A stretch of DNA of 64,000 bases from assembly GCA_027067955.1 (NCBI GenBank), contig JAMOUW010000045.1, positions 62,001-126,000 on the forward strand, read 5' to 3'. The notes under the pieces are model-generated. The model was not told where the DNA came from, made no database searches, and saw only the letters and a list, made by a program, of their open reading frames with translations. Below are positions 22,231 to 30,089 of the stretch, piece after piece. Numbering within the stretch: the first letter of the stretch is position 1; the number at the start of each line of letters is the position of its first letter. The stretch is from Thermaceae bacterium (lineage in GTDB: Bacteria; Deinococcota; Deinococci; Deinococcales; Marinithermaceae). The position numbers and the translations under genes were made by a program.

Positions 22231-22642
22231 GCGCCGCCTTCTCCTTCAAAAACTGTAGTTGTTGACCTATTTTCAACCCCTCAAGCGGCACCTCATAAGA
22301 CCTCAAGTAAGGTAATAAATATTGACGGTACTTCTGCCCGGCTAATATCACGAAGTGGTCGTTTTCTAAGTCGGCATTTTCCCGCAGCTGCGAAACCACC
22401 CTAGCCGCCCACTCCTTCCTTTCGCTGGCGGACATTTCGTTGAGCGTGACGTCATAAGGATCGATTTCTTCATCCAAATGCACCAGCCCGTGCTTTGCCG
22501 ACAAAACAAAGATTTTTTGGGGCGAAAATTGCTGGGCGTACTTTAAGTTCATCCGGAATAGCGGACTTGTATACAAATCCCTGGCTTTTGCTCTATACGG
22601 CAGCTTCTTGCTTACGCACGAGATAAGAACTATTTTGTTCAC
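22223..22642 (-). CDS. DUF6884-domain protein (YaaA-like)
   Basis: The protein has 139 aa from GTG 22642, preceded by GGGGAG. Family-type motifs are IVLISCVSKK at the N-terminus, RDLYTSPLFRMNLKYA, and VLSAKHGLVHLDEEIDPYDVTLN in the middle. This is the pattern I associate with DUF6884, a family of unknown biochemistry related in appearance to YaaA-type proteins. It is first in a two-gene unit with the GIY-YIG-like gene in a low-GC patch. No function is assigned; the pairing with a nuclease suggests a defence or DNA-processing module. Confidence 0.65.
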   Translation of the reverse strand: MNKIVLISCVSKKLPYRAKARDLYTSPLFRMNLKYAQQFSPQKIFVLSAKHGLVHLDEEIDPYDVTLNEMSASERKEWAARVVSQLRENADLENDHFVILAGQKYRQYLLPYLRSYEVPLEGLKIGQQLQFLKEKAARE

Positions 22643-22907
22643 CCGACTCCCCCTTTAGTCCTAGCCTAGGCGACGGCAACCGGCTGCCAGCATATTGCGC
22701 TTGCTCTTACGCGAAGCTCAAGCCTCTTCCGACGCCCAGTTCGCCTTCTTAGACGTCTTTTATCGGTAGTATACCCCGCTGCTAAATAGCGTGTCAGTAT
22801 TCGCCCTTAGCACCCTATTAAGACTGGCAAACTGGGTAGAAAACGACTTTTCCAACCAAAGCCGTTTGGCCAACTCAGCCTGGCAAGCTACGAGATTGTT
22901 TTGCCGT

Positions 22908-23690
22908 CTATTTCACCAACACATGGAACGACTCTTCGGGGAACACCACCGAAACCTTACTCCCCGGCAGTAGCGCCTCGTCTTCTTTGGAGTCGTAAAC
23001 GACGACCGAGATTCGCTCGCCCTGAATGTCTATCTCGTACTCCATCGTCGCCCCCAGATAAACGCCGTGGATTACCTCGCCCTCAAAGCCCTGACGGTCA
23101 GCGGAGGCGTTTAGCCGCACGGTTTCGGGGCGCACCACCAGCAGAACTTCGCGGCCCGGGGTCAGGCCGGCCGCCGGGTTGGGCACCGAAACAGTCTTGT
23201 CAAAAACCTTGACCACGGCGTGGCTGTCGTGGCGCTCCGCCACCTGGCCTTCGATAAAGTTGGCCCGGCCGATAAAGTCGGCCACGAAAACCGAGGCCGG
23301 CCGCCGGTATATTTCGGTGGGCGACCCGATCTGCTCAATCCGACCGTCGTTCATAACAGCAATCCGGTCGGAAAGGCTCATTGCTTCCGCCTGGTCGTGG
23401 GTAACGTAAACGGTGGTAATCCCCAGCCGCTTTTGCAGGCTCCGTATCTCCAACCGCATCTGCTCGCGCAGTTTGGCGTCAAGGTTCGAAAGGGGCTCGT
23501 CGAAGAGCAGCACCTGCGGTTCCATTACCAGCGCCCGCGCCAGGGCTACGCGCTGCTGCTGTCCGCCCGATAGCTGGTGCGGCTTTCTGTCACCCATTCC
23601 TTCCAGGCCCATCATGGCCATTACCTTTTCGGTCCGCTCCTTGATCTAGCGCTTGCTCAGCTTCTGCACTTCCAGGCCGTAGGTGATGCT
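22908..23690 (-). pseudogene. Decayed ABC transporter ATPase (PotA/MalK type), 5' end lost
   Basis: The 3' two thirds are intact: signature [17 protein letters not shown], Walker [14 protein letters not shown], switch [15 protein letters not shown] and a TOBE_2-like end. Upstream the frame continues as ITYGLEVQKLSKR, then an in-frame TAG near 23647, then [13 protein letters not shown], a region that is continuous in this family. The N-terminal half with Walker A is missing and no permease genes are nearby. The remnant could start at ATG 23621 but could not bind ATP normally. The homologous family imports sugars, polyamines or iron. Confidence 0.85.
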
Positions 23691-23726
23691 GACCAAAAAC
23701 GGGGATGGTCCCTGGTAAGCAGCCTG

Positions 23727-23924
23727 CTACTGTTCCTTGACGCCTAGAAGCTCGTCCAGCTCTCTTCGAACGGCCTCTCCATCGGCCAGGACTCCGGGCG
23801 CAAAATCGTGGGACTCCCAGAATGTGGCTTCCTCAGCACGAGATCGGAATCGACGGGGGATTTCTCGGGCACCTTTAATCAGCTTGCGCTTCAAGCCGCG
23901 CAAATTTGCAGGCATTTTTGCCAT
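23727..23924 (-). CDS. CopG/BrnA-like orphan antitoxin
   Basis: A basic N-terminus is followed by IPRRFRSRAEEATFWESHDF, the FW-x-x-HD pattern seen in CopG-family antitoxins. With ATG 23924 the length is 65 aa; ATG 23933 or 23915 are equally possible starts, and GGAGGTG lies inside this cluster of ATGs. The ORF-track extension to 24095 is not supported. No toxin of the BrnT or RelE type is adjacent, so it is an orphan or a remnant of a toxin-antitoxin pair. Confidence 0.5.
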   Translation of the reverse strand: MAKMPANLRGLKRKLIKGAREIPRRFRSRAEEATFWESHDFAPGVLADGEAVRRELDELLGVKEQ

Positions 23925-24060
23925 CACCTCCATTTTACCACTCACCATCGTTTCCTGCGGCATAGCCTGCAACCGGCCTCGGAGCGCTCCCTGCGCGCAT
24001 GCGGGAATAGAACAAATACGGGCAAAAGAAGATTTGCCTCGATATTTCTGGTATTGAACC

Positions 24061-24336
24061 CTAAAGCTTGTCGATGGCCCTGTCAATCTCTTCAAGCAAC
24101 AGGGTGGCGTGAACGCTCAGGTGGGCGATACTGCCGTAAAGCTCACCCTCAATATCGGCACGGCCGGGGTCATTTTCCGGCATTGATTTTAGCCTGCGCA
24201 CCAAGCTGACGTAGATCTTCGCCTCGGCCGCAAGCTCCTCGATGAGAATGTTTTTCTCTACTCCGAGCGTGCTATCGATAGCTACCACTTTTTTGCCTAC
24301 GGCCGCTCCGCGTGTCTTTCGAACAGTCTTGGCCAT
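24061..24336 (-). CDS. Small helical protein of unknown function
   Basis: The protein has 91 aa and a very good ribosome site (GAAGGAGGTCC) before the ATG, which supports that it is real. The first ~20 residues are basic (AKTVRKTRGAAVGKKVV). The rest is predicted helical by eye (NILIEELAAEAKIYVSLVRRLKSM and HLSVHATLLLEEIDRAID). I recognise no family. It lies about 135 nt upstream of the CopG-like gene on the same strand and could be its operon partner. Confidence 0.55.
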   Translation of the reverse strand: MAKTVRKTRGAAVGKKVVAIDSTLGVEKNILIEELAAEAKIYVSLVRRLKSMPENDPGRADIEGELYGSIAHLSVHATLLLEEIDRAIDKL

Positions 24337-24972
24337 GGTTTGGACCTCCTTCTTACGGCGCCGGGGCGCGCCCCTTCAACTTTTCCAACGCCCTCCCCTT
24401 CTAGCACCCCTCCCCGGAACTTGAAAGATCCTGCTTTGAAAACCTCGGACCCGCTTTAAAACCATTTTGTCTCGCTTTCGCATCCTCAACCTATCGGGCA
24501 GGCGAATCGCCCGGTTGGGCGCGCGAGAGAATGCCTCCTGGCAAAAACGTAAGTTGAGCGCAGCAGCGGACGGTTGTTGAGCCGGCGCCCGGCGGCGAAG
24601 TCAACAGGCGCAAAACAACCCCCAAAGCGCACCAAAAGTAGCGATCGGCCCCCTGGAGGGCCGCGCGTCCTGCGCCGGGGTATCGGGAACCCAGGCCCAC
24701 CCCGGTGGGTTTGGATGAATCATTGTACAACAATTCTACCAGCCGAATCGCCTTCGTACTTGGCTTTGGCCGAACAGCAAAACCGCGCCTGCAGGCTCGA
24801 GAACCGACAACGTCAAAACTTCACCGGCTGCGCCGGCTTCACGAGGCGCAAGGCGGACCACCCCGCACCATACGACGCTCCGCGCGCCACCTCGGACCAT
24901 CCCGGCGGCGGGCGGCGGAGCGCGCCCGTCTCGTCTGCTCCCCGCACCCCGCGCATGCGTCAGAATACGGTC
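24337..24972. other. Intergenic region with no convincing gene
   Basis: This is about 640 bases of mixed composition. The ORFs listed here lack a coding pattern, ribosome sites and recognisable products. I see only short inverted repeats (for example TTGTACAA near 24723) and GC-rich stretches. It may be decayed DNA at the edge of the accessory patch. Confidence 0.5.
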
Positions 24973-25368
24973 ATGGACCTGCACCACGTGGGAATAGCCA
25001 CGGCCGACTTGAACGCAGCAATCAAACGCTACCTGCAACTCGGTTACACGATGGAGGCCCGGGAAACGCTGCCTACCCAGGGAGTTCACGCCGTGATGCT
25101 GCGCAGCGGTTCCAGCAGGCTCGAGCTGCTCGAGCCCGTCTCACCGGAAACGCCGGTAGGCCGCTTTCTGAAAAAGCGCGGAGCCGGCCTGCACCATCTG
25201 GCCTTTGCCACCCCCAACCTGCGGATCACTCTGGCTATGCTGGCAGACGATGGAGCACCGCTCATAGACAGCGAGCCGCGCACCGGATTTGGCGGCCATC
25301 TAGTTGCCTTCGTCCATCCCCGCTGGTACGGGGGCGTGCTGGTCGAGTTCGTCGAGGTAACCGGTTGA
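24973..25368 (+). CDS. mce: Methylmalonyl-CoA epimerase
   Basis: The protein has 131 aa from ATG 24973 (MDLHHVGIATADLNAAIKRY). It is a member of the glyoxalase/VOC fold: metal-ligand His in LHHVGIA, LELLEPVSPETPVGRFLKKRGAGLHHLAF, LVAFVHPRW and final Glu in VEFVEV. The enzyme interconverts (2R)- and (2S)-methylmalonyl-CoA in propionyl-CoA metabolism. The mutase genes are not in this window. CAGAAT lies 6 nt before the ATG, consistent with a leaderless message. Its stop overlaps the start of the VanZ-like gene (TTGA). Confidence 0.88.
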   Translation: MDLHHVGIATADLNAAIKRYLQLGYTMEARETLPTQGVHAVMLRSGSSRLELLEPVSPETPVGRFLKKRGAGLHHLAFATPNLRITLAMLADDGAPLIDSEPRTGFGGHLVAFVHPRWYGGVLVEFVEVTG

Positions 25369-25676
25369 AACACCTATACCGGTTTCTGGCTCTGGCCTGG
25401 GCGGCGATCATCTTCTATCTATCGAGCCAGCCGGGTTCACAGGTGGGAATTCCTCCGCCCTGGGACAAGCTGGCCCACTTCGGAGCCTATGCACTCCTTT
25501 CGCTCCTGCTCGTGAAAGGCGGCTTTTCAGCGCCCACGGCGGTGATTCTGGCTTCCCTATACGGGGCAGGCGACGAATGGCATCAGAGTTTCGTGCCAGG
25601 TCGCGATGCCAGCATCGGCGACGTTCTTGCAGACGCGGCGGGGGCGCTTTTCGCCGCCATAGGGTCTGCTCGTTAA
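25365..25676 (+). CDS. VanZ-like membrane protein
   Basis: The start is TTG 25365, overlapping the mce stop (TTGA), giving 103 aa. It has three or four hydrophobic helices and the VanZ-family features FYLSSQPG, WDKLAHFGAYALLSLLLV and GAGDEWHQSFVPGRDASIGDVLADAAGALFA. VanZ was named from teicoplanin resistance in enterococci, but most relatives have no known role. Translational coupling to mce is probably accidental to function. Confidence 0.85.
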   Translation: MKHLYRFLALAWAAIIFYLSSQPGSQVGIPPPWDKLAHFGAYALLSLLLVKGGFSAPTAVILASLYGAGDEWHQSFVPGRDASIGDVLADAAGALFAAIGSAR

Positions 25677-25750
25677 ATGATCCGGTTTCCTTTTCGCTAT
25701 TGTACAGCACTCGAACTGTATTTTTTTACATCTTTTTAGCTATTTTTTGA

Positions 25751-25756
25751 TAACAT
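25751..25756 (+). promoter_or_regulatory. -10 box for leaderless DUF1800 operon in AT-rich region
   Basis: TAACAT lies 5 nt before ATG 25762, inside an unusually T-rich 50-bp stretch. Upstream TTACATCTTTT resembles the repeat seen before the PEGA-protein gene. Confidence 0.4.
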
Positions 25757-25761
25757 ACATC

Positions 25762-27141
25762 ATGGACGATTTTGCGACTATTCAGCAGTCTCCACCCGAA
25801 GCAGCCACTTCACCCCCGGAAGCACAGTCAACCGGCGTATTTCCGGTAGTCGCCCCCCACCGCTCGAGCAGCCAGTCCTGGAAGGCGGCTCTAGCCCTGC
25901 TGCTCGCCGGCGGCACGCTGACCTCCTGCGGCCGCCTTGTCGGTGGCGGCAAAACCCCTGTTTACAGCGGACCCTTCGGGCGCCATGAAGCCACCCACCT
26001 GCTGCGCCGGGCCGCCGCCCGCGGAAACGCCAGTGAGGCCGACGAACTCGCCACCAAGGGACTCAAGGGAGCGGTCGAGTCCTTGCTGGAAACCCCGGAT
26101 CTGCCCACAGAAGAGGACCCCGGTTACTTCGGCAAGGAATTCACCCGCTACACCCACGAATGGGTAAACCACTGGCTGAATACCAGCACCCCCCTGGCCG
26201 AGCGTCTCACCCTCTTCTGGCACGGCCACTTCGTAACCGAAGCCTCCAAGACGAATTTCTGGAACACCTACCACAAAATAAACAAGTTGCGCGAGCTCAG
26301 TCTATCCACTTTCAAAGACCTGCTCTACATGATTGCCGCAGATCCGGCGATGCTCATATACCTCGACAACACCCTGAGCACCAAGAAGCACCCCAACGAG
26401 AACTGGGCTCGCGAACTCATGGAACTGTTCACTCTGGGTGAAGGGCATTACACCGAGGAAGACATCCAGGAAATAGCCCGGGCTTTCACCGGCTGGCGCG
26501 TCACCATCGATGCGGGGCGGCAATATCACTACTTCGACTTCTCGGCCAGGGACCATGACCCCGATCCCAAGACGGTGCTGGGGCACCGCGTTCACAGGAG
26601 GTACAATCCCATATTCGAAGGGTACGACGTACTGAATATTCTTCTAGGCATGCGCCAGACCTACCTCTACATCGGAGAAAAGTTGTTGCGCTTCTTCTTT
26701 CACCCCGAGCCCGGCCGTGAGATGATCGAAAAAGGAGCCGACGTACTCAAGGGCGGTACGGTACGCGATTTCCTGTACTGGCTCTTCACCCACCCCGATT
26801 TCTACAGTGACAAGGTGCGCAACGCGCTGGTCAAAAGCCCCATCGAGTACGCGGTGGGCATGCTCTACGCCGCCGGAAGGCGGGAAGTGGTGGACAAGCT
26901 ATTCTTCCGTATTAGAGACCTCGATCAGGACCCCTACAATCCCCCCGACGTATCCGGCTGGCCCCTGGCCAGTATGGAGTGGCTTTCCGACACCATGCTA
27001 ATTAACCGTCTCAAGTTCATAGGTATCGTTACCAACGATTCCAGCAGCGGAACGCCGCAGGCGCCGGTCGACTACTCGGTCTTCATGGACGGCGGCGTGG
27101 ATCCGCTCAGCTTGATTGCGCCGGAAGCGCAGCTGCTCTAG
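25762..27141 (+). CDS. DUF1800 family protein, putative lipoprotein
   Basis: The protein has 459 aa from ATG 25762. A polar ~40-residue N-terminus precedes a hydrophobic segment with a lipobox-like LTSC (ALALLLAGGTLTSC), so the real start may be internal or the signal unusual. The DUF1800 body follows: FGRHEATHLLRRAAARGN, LTLFWHGHFVTEASK, NWARELMELFTLGEGHYTEEDIQEIARAFTGW and PYNPPDVSGWPL. Function is unknown. It is almost always paired with a DUF1501 gene, as here (9 nt downstream, good ribosome site AGGAGG). Confidence 0.88.
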   Translation: MDDFATIQQSPPEAATSPPEAQSTGVFPVVAPHRSSSQSWKAALALLLAGGTLTSCGRLVGGGKTPVYSGPFGRHEATHLLRRAAARGNASEADELATKGLKGAVESLLETPDLPTEEDPGYFGKEFTRYTHEWVNHWLNTSTPLAERLTLFWHGHFVTEASKTNFWNTYHKINKLRELSLSTFKDLLYMIAADPAMLIYLDNTLSTKKHPNENWARELMELFTLGEGHYTEEDIQEIARAFTGWRVTIDAGRQYHYFDFSARDHDPDPKTVLGHRVHRRYNPIFEGYDVLNILLGMRQTYLYIGEKLLRFFFHPEPGREMIEKGADVLKGGTVRDFLYWLFTHPDFYSDKVRNALVKSPIEYAVGMLYAAGRREVVDKLFFRIRDLDQDPYNPPDVSGWPLASMEWLSDTMLINRLKFIGIVTNDSSSGTPQAPVDYSVFMDGGVDPLSLIAPEAQLL

Positions 27142-27150
27142 GAGGCTATT

Positions 27151-28365
27151 ATGAACCGTCGCAGTTTCATTAAACGCAGTCTATTCACCCTCGCCGCCGC
27201 CGGAGCGGCACCGTCACTCTTCGGCCGCACGGCTCTGGCCGCGGGCGGCAATGGCAAAATTCTGGTGGTTTATCACCTCTTCGGAGGCAACGACGTCCTC
27301 AACACCCTCATCACCACCGACGCCGACAAACGCCGCCTCTACGAGTCGTACCGCCCGGACATATTCATACCCGCCGCCGATACTATCGACCTGAAAGCCA
27401 CGGGAATGAGTCTGGGCATGCACCCCTCGCTCAAACCCCTGGTCGACGATTTGTGGAACAACGGTCAGCTAGCGCTGGTGAGCCAGGTGGGCTATCCCAA
27501 CCACAACCGCAGCCACTTCCTCTCCACCGCCATCTGGAACACCGGCGACCCCAACCGCCCCAGCAAGTCGGGGTGGCTTGGCCGCTTCATCGACGAGCAA
27601 AACGACCCCTATTGCGCCACTAACCTGGGCAACACCCTCCCGCGGGCCTTGCGCGGCGTGCACGCCACCGGCCTGAGCATCGGCAGCGTTGCCAGATACG
27701 GGTTCGGCCATGGCGCGTGGGAGAAGAAACTTCCGGAGGAAGTGCGCCGGCAGATAGCCCGGCAACGCAGCGGCACCGCCGAAGAGGTGCGCAGGGCTAT
27801 GGATCACATGCTGCGCAGCGTGAAAGAGGTTCGCGGTGCGATGGCAAAGCAGTACGCGCCCTCCACCACCTTCCCCCTCAACCGCTACGGAGCCCAGTTC
27901 GCGGATATAGCCCGCCTGATCAAATACGATTTTCCCTCCCAGGTCTACTACGCGGCCGGTGGTGGTTACGACACCCACGGCAAACAGGGCGGAAAAACGG
28001 GACGTCACGCCGACCTGCTCTCGCAGCTGGCGGGAGCTCTGGCCGCCTTCCGTAAGGAAATGATCGCTCAGGGCAAGTGGAACGACGTCCTGGTAATGAT
28101 CTTCAGCGAGTTCGGACGCCGGGTTAAACAGAACGCCTCGGCCGGCACCGATCACGGCAAGGGCGGGCTGCTGTTCTTCGCGGGTGGTGCTGTAAAAGGC
28201 GGCATATACGGCGAGGAACCGGAGCTGGACGAAAGCTCCTTCGATCACGGGGACCTGCCCGTAAAGATCGATTTCCGCAACGCCTACGCGGCGGCCGCCG
28301 GGTTCATTGGTGCAAACCCGGCGGATCTGGTGGGCTCCGGATTCAACCCCCTGCCCGTGATCTAG
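27151..28365 (+). CDS. DUF1501 family protein with Tat signal
   Basis: The protein has 404 aa. The N-terminus is a twin-arginine signal (MNRRSFIKRSLFTLAAAGAA), so the protein is exported folded. DUF1501 features: LVVYHLFGGNDVLNTLI, SQVGYPNHNRSHF, GGGYDTHGKQGG, VLVMIFSEFGRRVKQNASAGTDHGKGGLLFFAGG. The fold is related to alkaline phosphatase/sulfatase-type enzymes. The His and Asp residues in FGRRVKQNASAGTDHG could bind metal, but the substrate is unknown. It is cotranscribed with the DUF1800 gene and followed by a strong terminator. Confidence 0.9.
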   Translation: MNRRSFIKRSLFTLAAAGAAPSLFGRTALAAGGNGKILVVYHLFGGNDVLNTLITTDADKRRLYESYRPDIFIPAADTIDLKATGMSLGMHPSLKPLVDDLWNNGQLALVSQVGYPNHNRSHFLSTAIWNTGDPNRPSKSGWLGRFIDEQNDPYCATNLGNTLPRALRGVHATGLSIGSVARYGFGHGAWEKKLPEEVRRQIARQRSGTAEEVRRAMDHMLRSVKEVRGAMAKQYAPSTTFPLNRYGAQFADIARLIKYDFPSQVYYAAGGGYDTHGKQGGKTGRHADLLSQLAGALAAFRKEMIAQGKWNDVLVMIFSEFGRRVKQNASAGTDHGKGGLLFFAGGAVKGGIYGEEPELDESSFDHGDLPVKIDFRNAYAAAAGFIGANPADLVGSGFNPLPVI

Positions 28366-28384
28366 GCCGGCGGATCATACGATT

Positions 28385-28415
28385 ACCGCCCCGCACTCGC
28401 GCGGGGCGGTTTTCC
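28385..28415 (+). terminator. Terminator of DUF1800-DUF1501 operon
   Basis: A ten-bp stem ACCGCCCCGC/GCGGGGCGGT is followed by TTTTCC on the plus strand. Confidence 0.85.
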
Positions 28416-28426
28416 TGTATCGGCGG

Positions 28427-28675
28427 TTACTTAAGACCGGCTAGTTTGTAGTTTAGGTCGATGAAGCTATTCCACTGCTCCGGTACGTCCTCTTCGGGGA
28501 AGATAGCCGAAACCGGGCAGGCGGGTACGCAAGCGCCACAGTCGATGCACTCTTCCGGGTGAATGTAGAGCATGTCGTACTCGGCGGGCGCCTCGTAGAT
28601 ACACTCGACGGGGCAGACCTCAACACAGGCCGTGTCCTTGACGCCAACACAGGGTTCGCAGATGATATGGGCCAT
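28427..28675 (-). CDS. 7Fe ferredoxin ([3Fe-4S][4Fe-4S])
   Basis: The protein has 82 aa from ATG 28675, preceded by AAAGGAGGTGCG. The cysteine pattern is CEPCVGVKDTACVEVCPVEC and CIDCGACVPACPVSAI, as in the 7Fe ferredoxins of Thermus and relatives. The PEEDVPEQWNSFIDLN tail is also typical. It is a small cytosolic electron carrier. The longer ORF-track frame upstream is not coding. Confidence 0.95.
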   Translation of the reverse strand: MAHIICEPCVGVKDTACVEVCPVECIYEAPAEYDMLYIHPEECIDCGACVPACPVSAIFPEEDVPEQWNSFIDLNYKLAGLK

Positions 28676-28749
28676 ACCGCACCTCCTTTCGGCGGCCCAC
28701 CACGGGCGCGCCTTAGTCCATTGTAAACGATGATCGCGAACGGGTAACC

Positions 28750-29301
28750 CTATACGGCCAGGCGGCCGAAACCCATGAGCTGGAAGAAATGCTCGCGCGT
28801 GATTGCCCCCAGCACCTCCCCGTCCTTGACCACGAAGACCACCGGGCTCTTCCAAAAGAGCGCGGACAGCTCGCTGACCGCCACCTCGGCGGGCACCACC
28901 GGCGCCCGCTCCCAGGGCACCATGCGATCTTCCAGACCGAGCACCCCCTGGGGCTCGCCGCCCTCGGTAAGTACCGATAGGCGCCCCTCGAACGACTCCA
29001 CCTGCTCGATGGTGGGCAGGCTGCGGGCTACCTTGCCAGCCGAGGGCGGGGCGACGATGCCCGCCGTCAGAAGCGTGGTGCAGGGAACCCGTACCGCGCG
29101 CTTGGCGGCCCAGAGACTAAAAGTAAAGACGAATAGAAATACGAAGCCCTCCAGTACGCCGCCCGGATTGAAACCCTCCCATCCAAAGCGGCCCTGTCCC
29201 TTCATCAGCAGATGCACCAGAAACGCCACCAGCAACCCCACGGCCAGGGCCGCCAGATAGGCTATCGCCCCCGCCCAGCGCAGCTCACGAACCGTTCGCA
29301 C
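28750..29301 (-). CDS. Membrane protein with CBS-like C-terminal domain
   Basis: The start is GTG 29301, which follows GGGGAGG by 6 nt and lies inside the end of the upstream nucleotidyltransferase gene. This gives 183 aa. Two membrane helices (AGAIAYLAALAVGLLVAFLV and GFVFLFVFTFSLWAAK) precede a cytoplasmic part that resembles a single CBS-type or site-2-protease-associated regulatory domain. Features there are GLEDRMVPWERAPVVPAEVAVSEL and SPVVFVVKDGEVLGAITREHFF. The role may be sensing of a nucleotide ligand. It overlaps the nucleotidyltransferase gene by 17 nt, so the two are coupled. Confidence 0.65.
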   Translation of the reverse strand: MRTVRELRWAGAIAYLAALAVGLLVAFLVHLLMKGQGRFGWEGFNPGGVLEGFVFLFVFTFSLWAAKRAVRVPCTTLLTAGIVAPPSAGKVARSLPTIEQVESFEGRLSVLTEGGEPQGVLGLEDRMVPWERAPVVPAEVAVSELSALFWKSPVVFVVKDGEVLGAITREHFFQLMGFGRLAV

Positions 29302-30031
29302 GCTTTGCCTCCCCTTCGAACCAGCGGATGTCCTCCTCGCTGTCAGCGTCCACGCCCACTTCGGCATACCTGGTGACCAGGGCCCTCATGGGCACCCCCA
29401 AGAGCTGCTCGGCGCGCCTTTCCACGTCTTGGATGCTCAATCTGCCCAGCAGCAGCTTGAGCAGTATTCCCCAACCAACGGTGCGGGCCAGCGCCAGGGG
29501 CTTCTTGCGCAGGGCGACGATCCTCCGGGCCAGCGGAAGCGCCCGCTCAAAAAGCGATTTGTCGAGAAGGATCAGGTTGCCGCCGGTAAACACGCCCTCG
29601 CGAAGCCTCGCATAAGTGCGCCGCATCCCCGGCCAGCGTTCTTCCACGACTTCCCGGGGGATTACCGGGTACACCAGCGCCACCTCCGGCGCCCGTTCCA
29701 GCAGATCGCGCACGGCGGCGGGGGTTATGAAGGGGTTGTCGCCGCTGGCCACGACGACCCGGCGGCTACGCGTTTCAGTCAGGGCGGATTCCAGATTTCC
29801 CAGCATGCTGCCCTGGTCGGGTATCGCCACGTCGGGCGCCGGCTCGAGCCCCCGCAGGGGTATTGGACCCACGTAAATAATGCGGTTTATCTGCGACGTT
29901 GCACGCAAGGCCTCGAGGGTGTATTCGACCATGGGCCGGCCCCGCACCGGCACCAGCGTCTTGCTGGCGACACCGTAGCGTGCCGCCAGAGAATCATCCG
30001 CTGAACCGCCCGCAAGCACAATCGCGTCCAT
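29285..30031 (-). CDS. MobA-like NTP transferase (GT-A fold nucleotidyltransferase)
   Basis: The protein has 248 aa from ATG 30031 (MDAIVLAGGSADDSLAARYG). It has the Rossmann-like nucleotidyltransferase pattern: LAGG near the N-terminus, the signature Lys in SKTLVPVRGRPMVEYTLEAL, and ASGDNPFITPAAV as the metal-binding region. A C-terminal hydrophobic helix region (GWGILLKLLLGRLSIQDVERRAEQLLG) is unusual for MobA and could mean membrane association. The acceptor is unknown; it could be a sugar or phospho-polyol for envelope synthesis. TATCGT lies 7 nt before the ATG with no Shine-Dalgarno. Confidence 0.75.
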   Translation of the reverse strand: MDAIVLAGGSADDSLAARYGVASKTLVPVRGRPMVEYTLEALRATSQINRIIYVGPIPLRGLEPAPDVAIPDQGSMLGNLESALTETRSRRVVVASGDNPFITPAAVRDLLERAPEVALVYPVIPREVVEERWPGMRRTYARLREGVFTGGNLILLDKSLFERALPLARRIVALRKKPLALARTVGWGILLKLLLGRLSIQDVERRAEQLLGVPMRALVTRYAEVGVDADSEEDIRWFEGEAKRANGS

Positions 30032-30045
30032 CAAACTTACGATAA

Positions 30046-30079
30046 CACCCCCGCCGCGCCCCGGGGCGCGGCGGGGGTG
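30046..30079. terminator. Perfect 34-bp palindrome, probable terminator of the PEGA gene
   Basis: A 17-bp perfect inverted repeat without loop bases (CACCCCCGCCGCGCCCC and its complement) lies 10 bp after the PEGA-gene stop. No long T tract follows on the minus strand (TTATCG). It overlaps the promoter zone of the next gene. Confidence 0.6.
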
Positions 30080-30089
30080 CAAAACGCAG

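Noticed and set aside
24574-24972. Long upstream extension of the mce ORF
   Set aside because: The upstream translation has no homology-like pattern; ATG 24973 gives the normal family length and conserved start.
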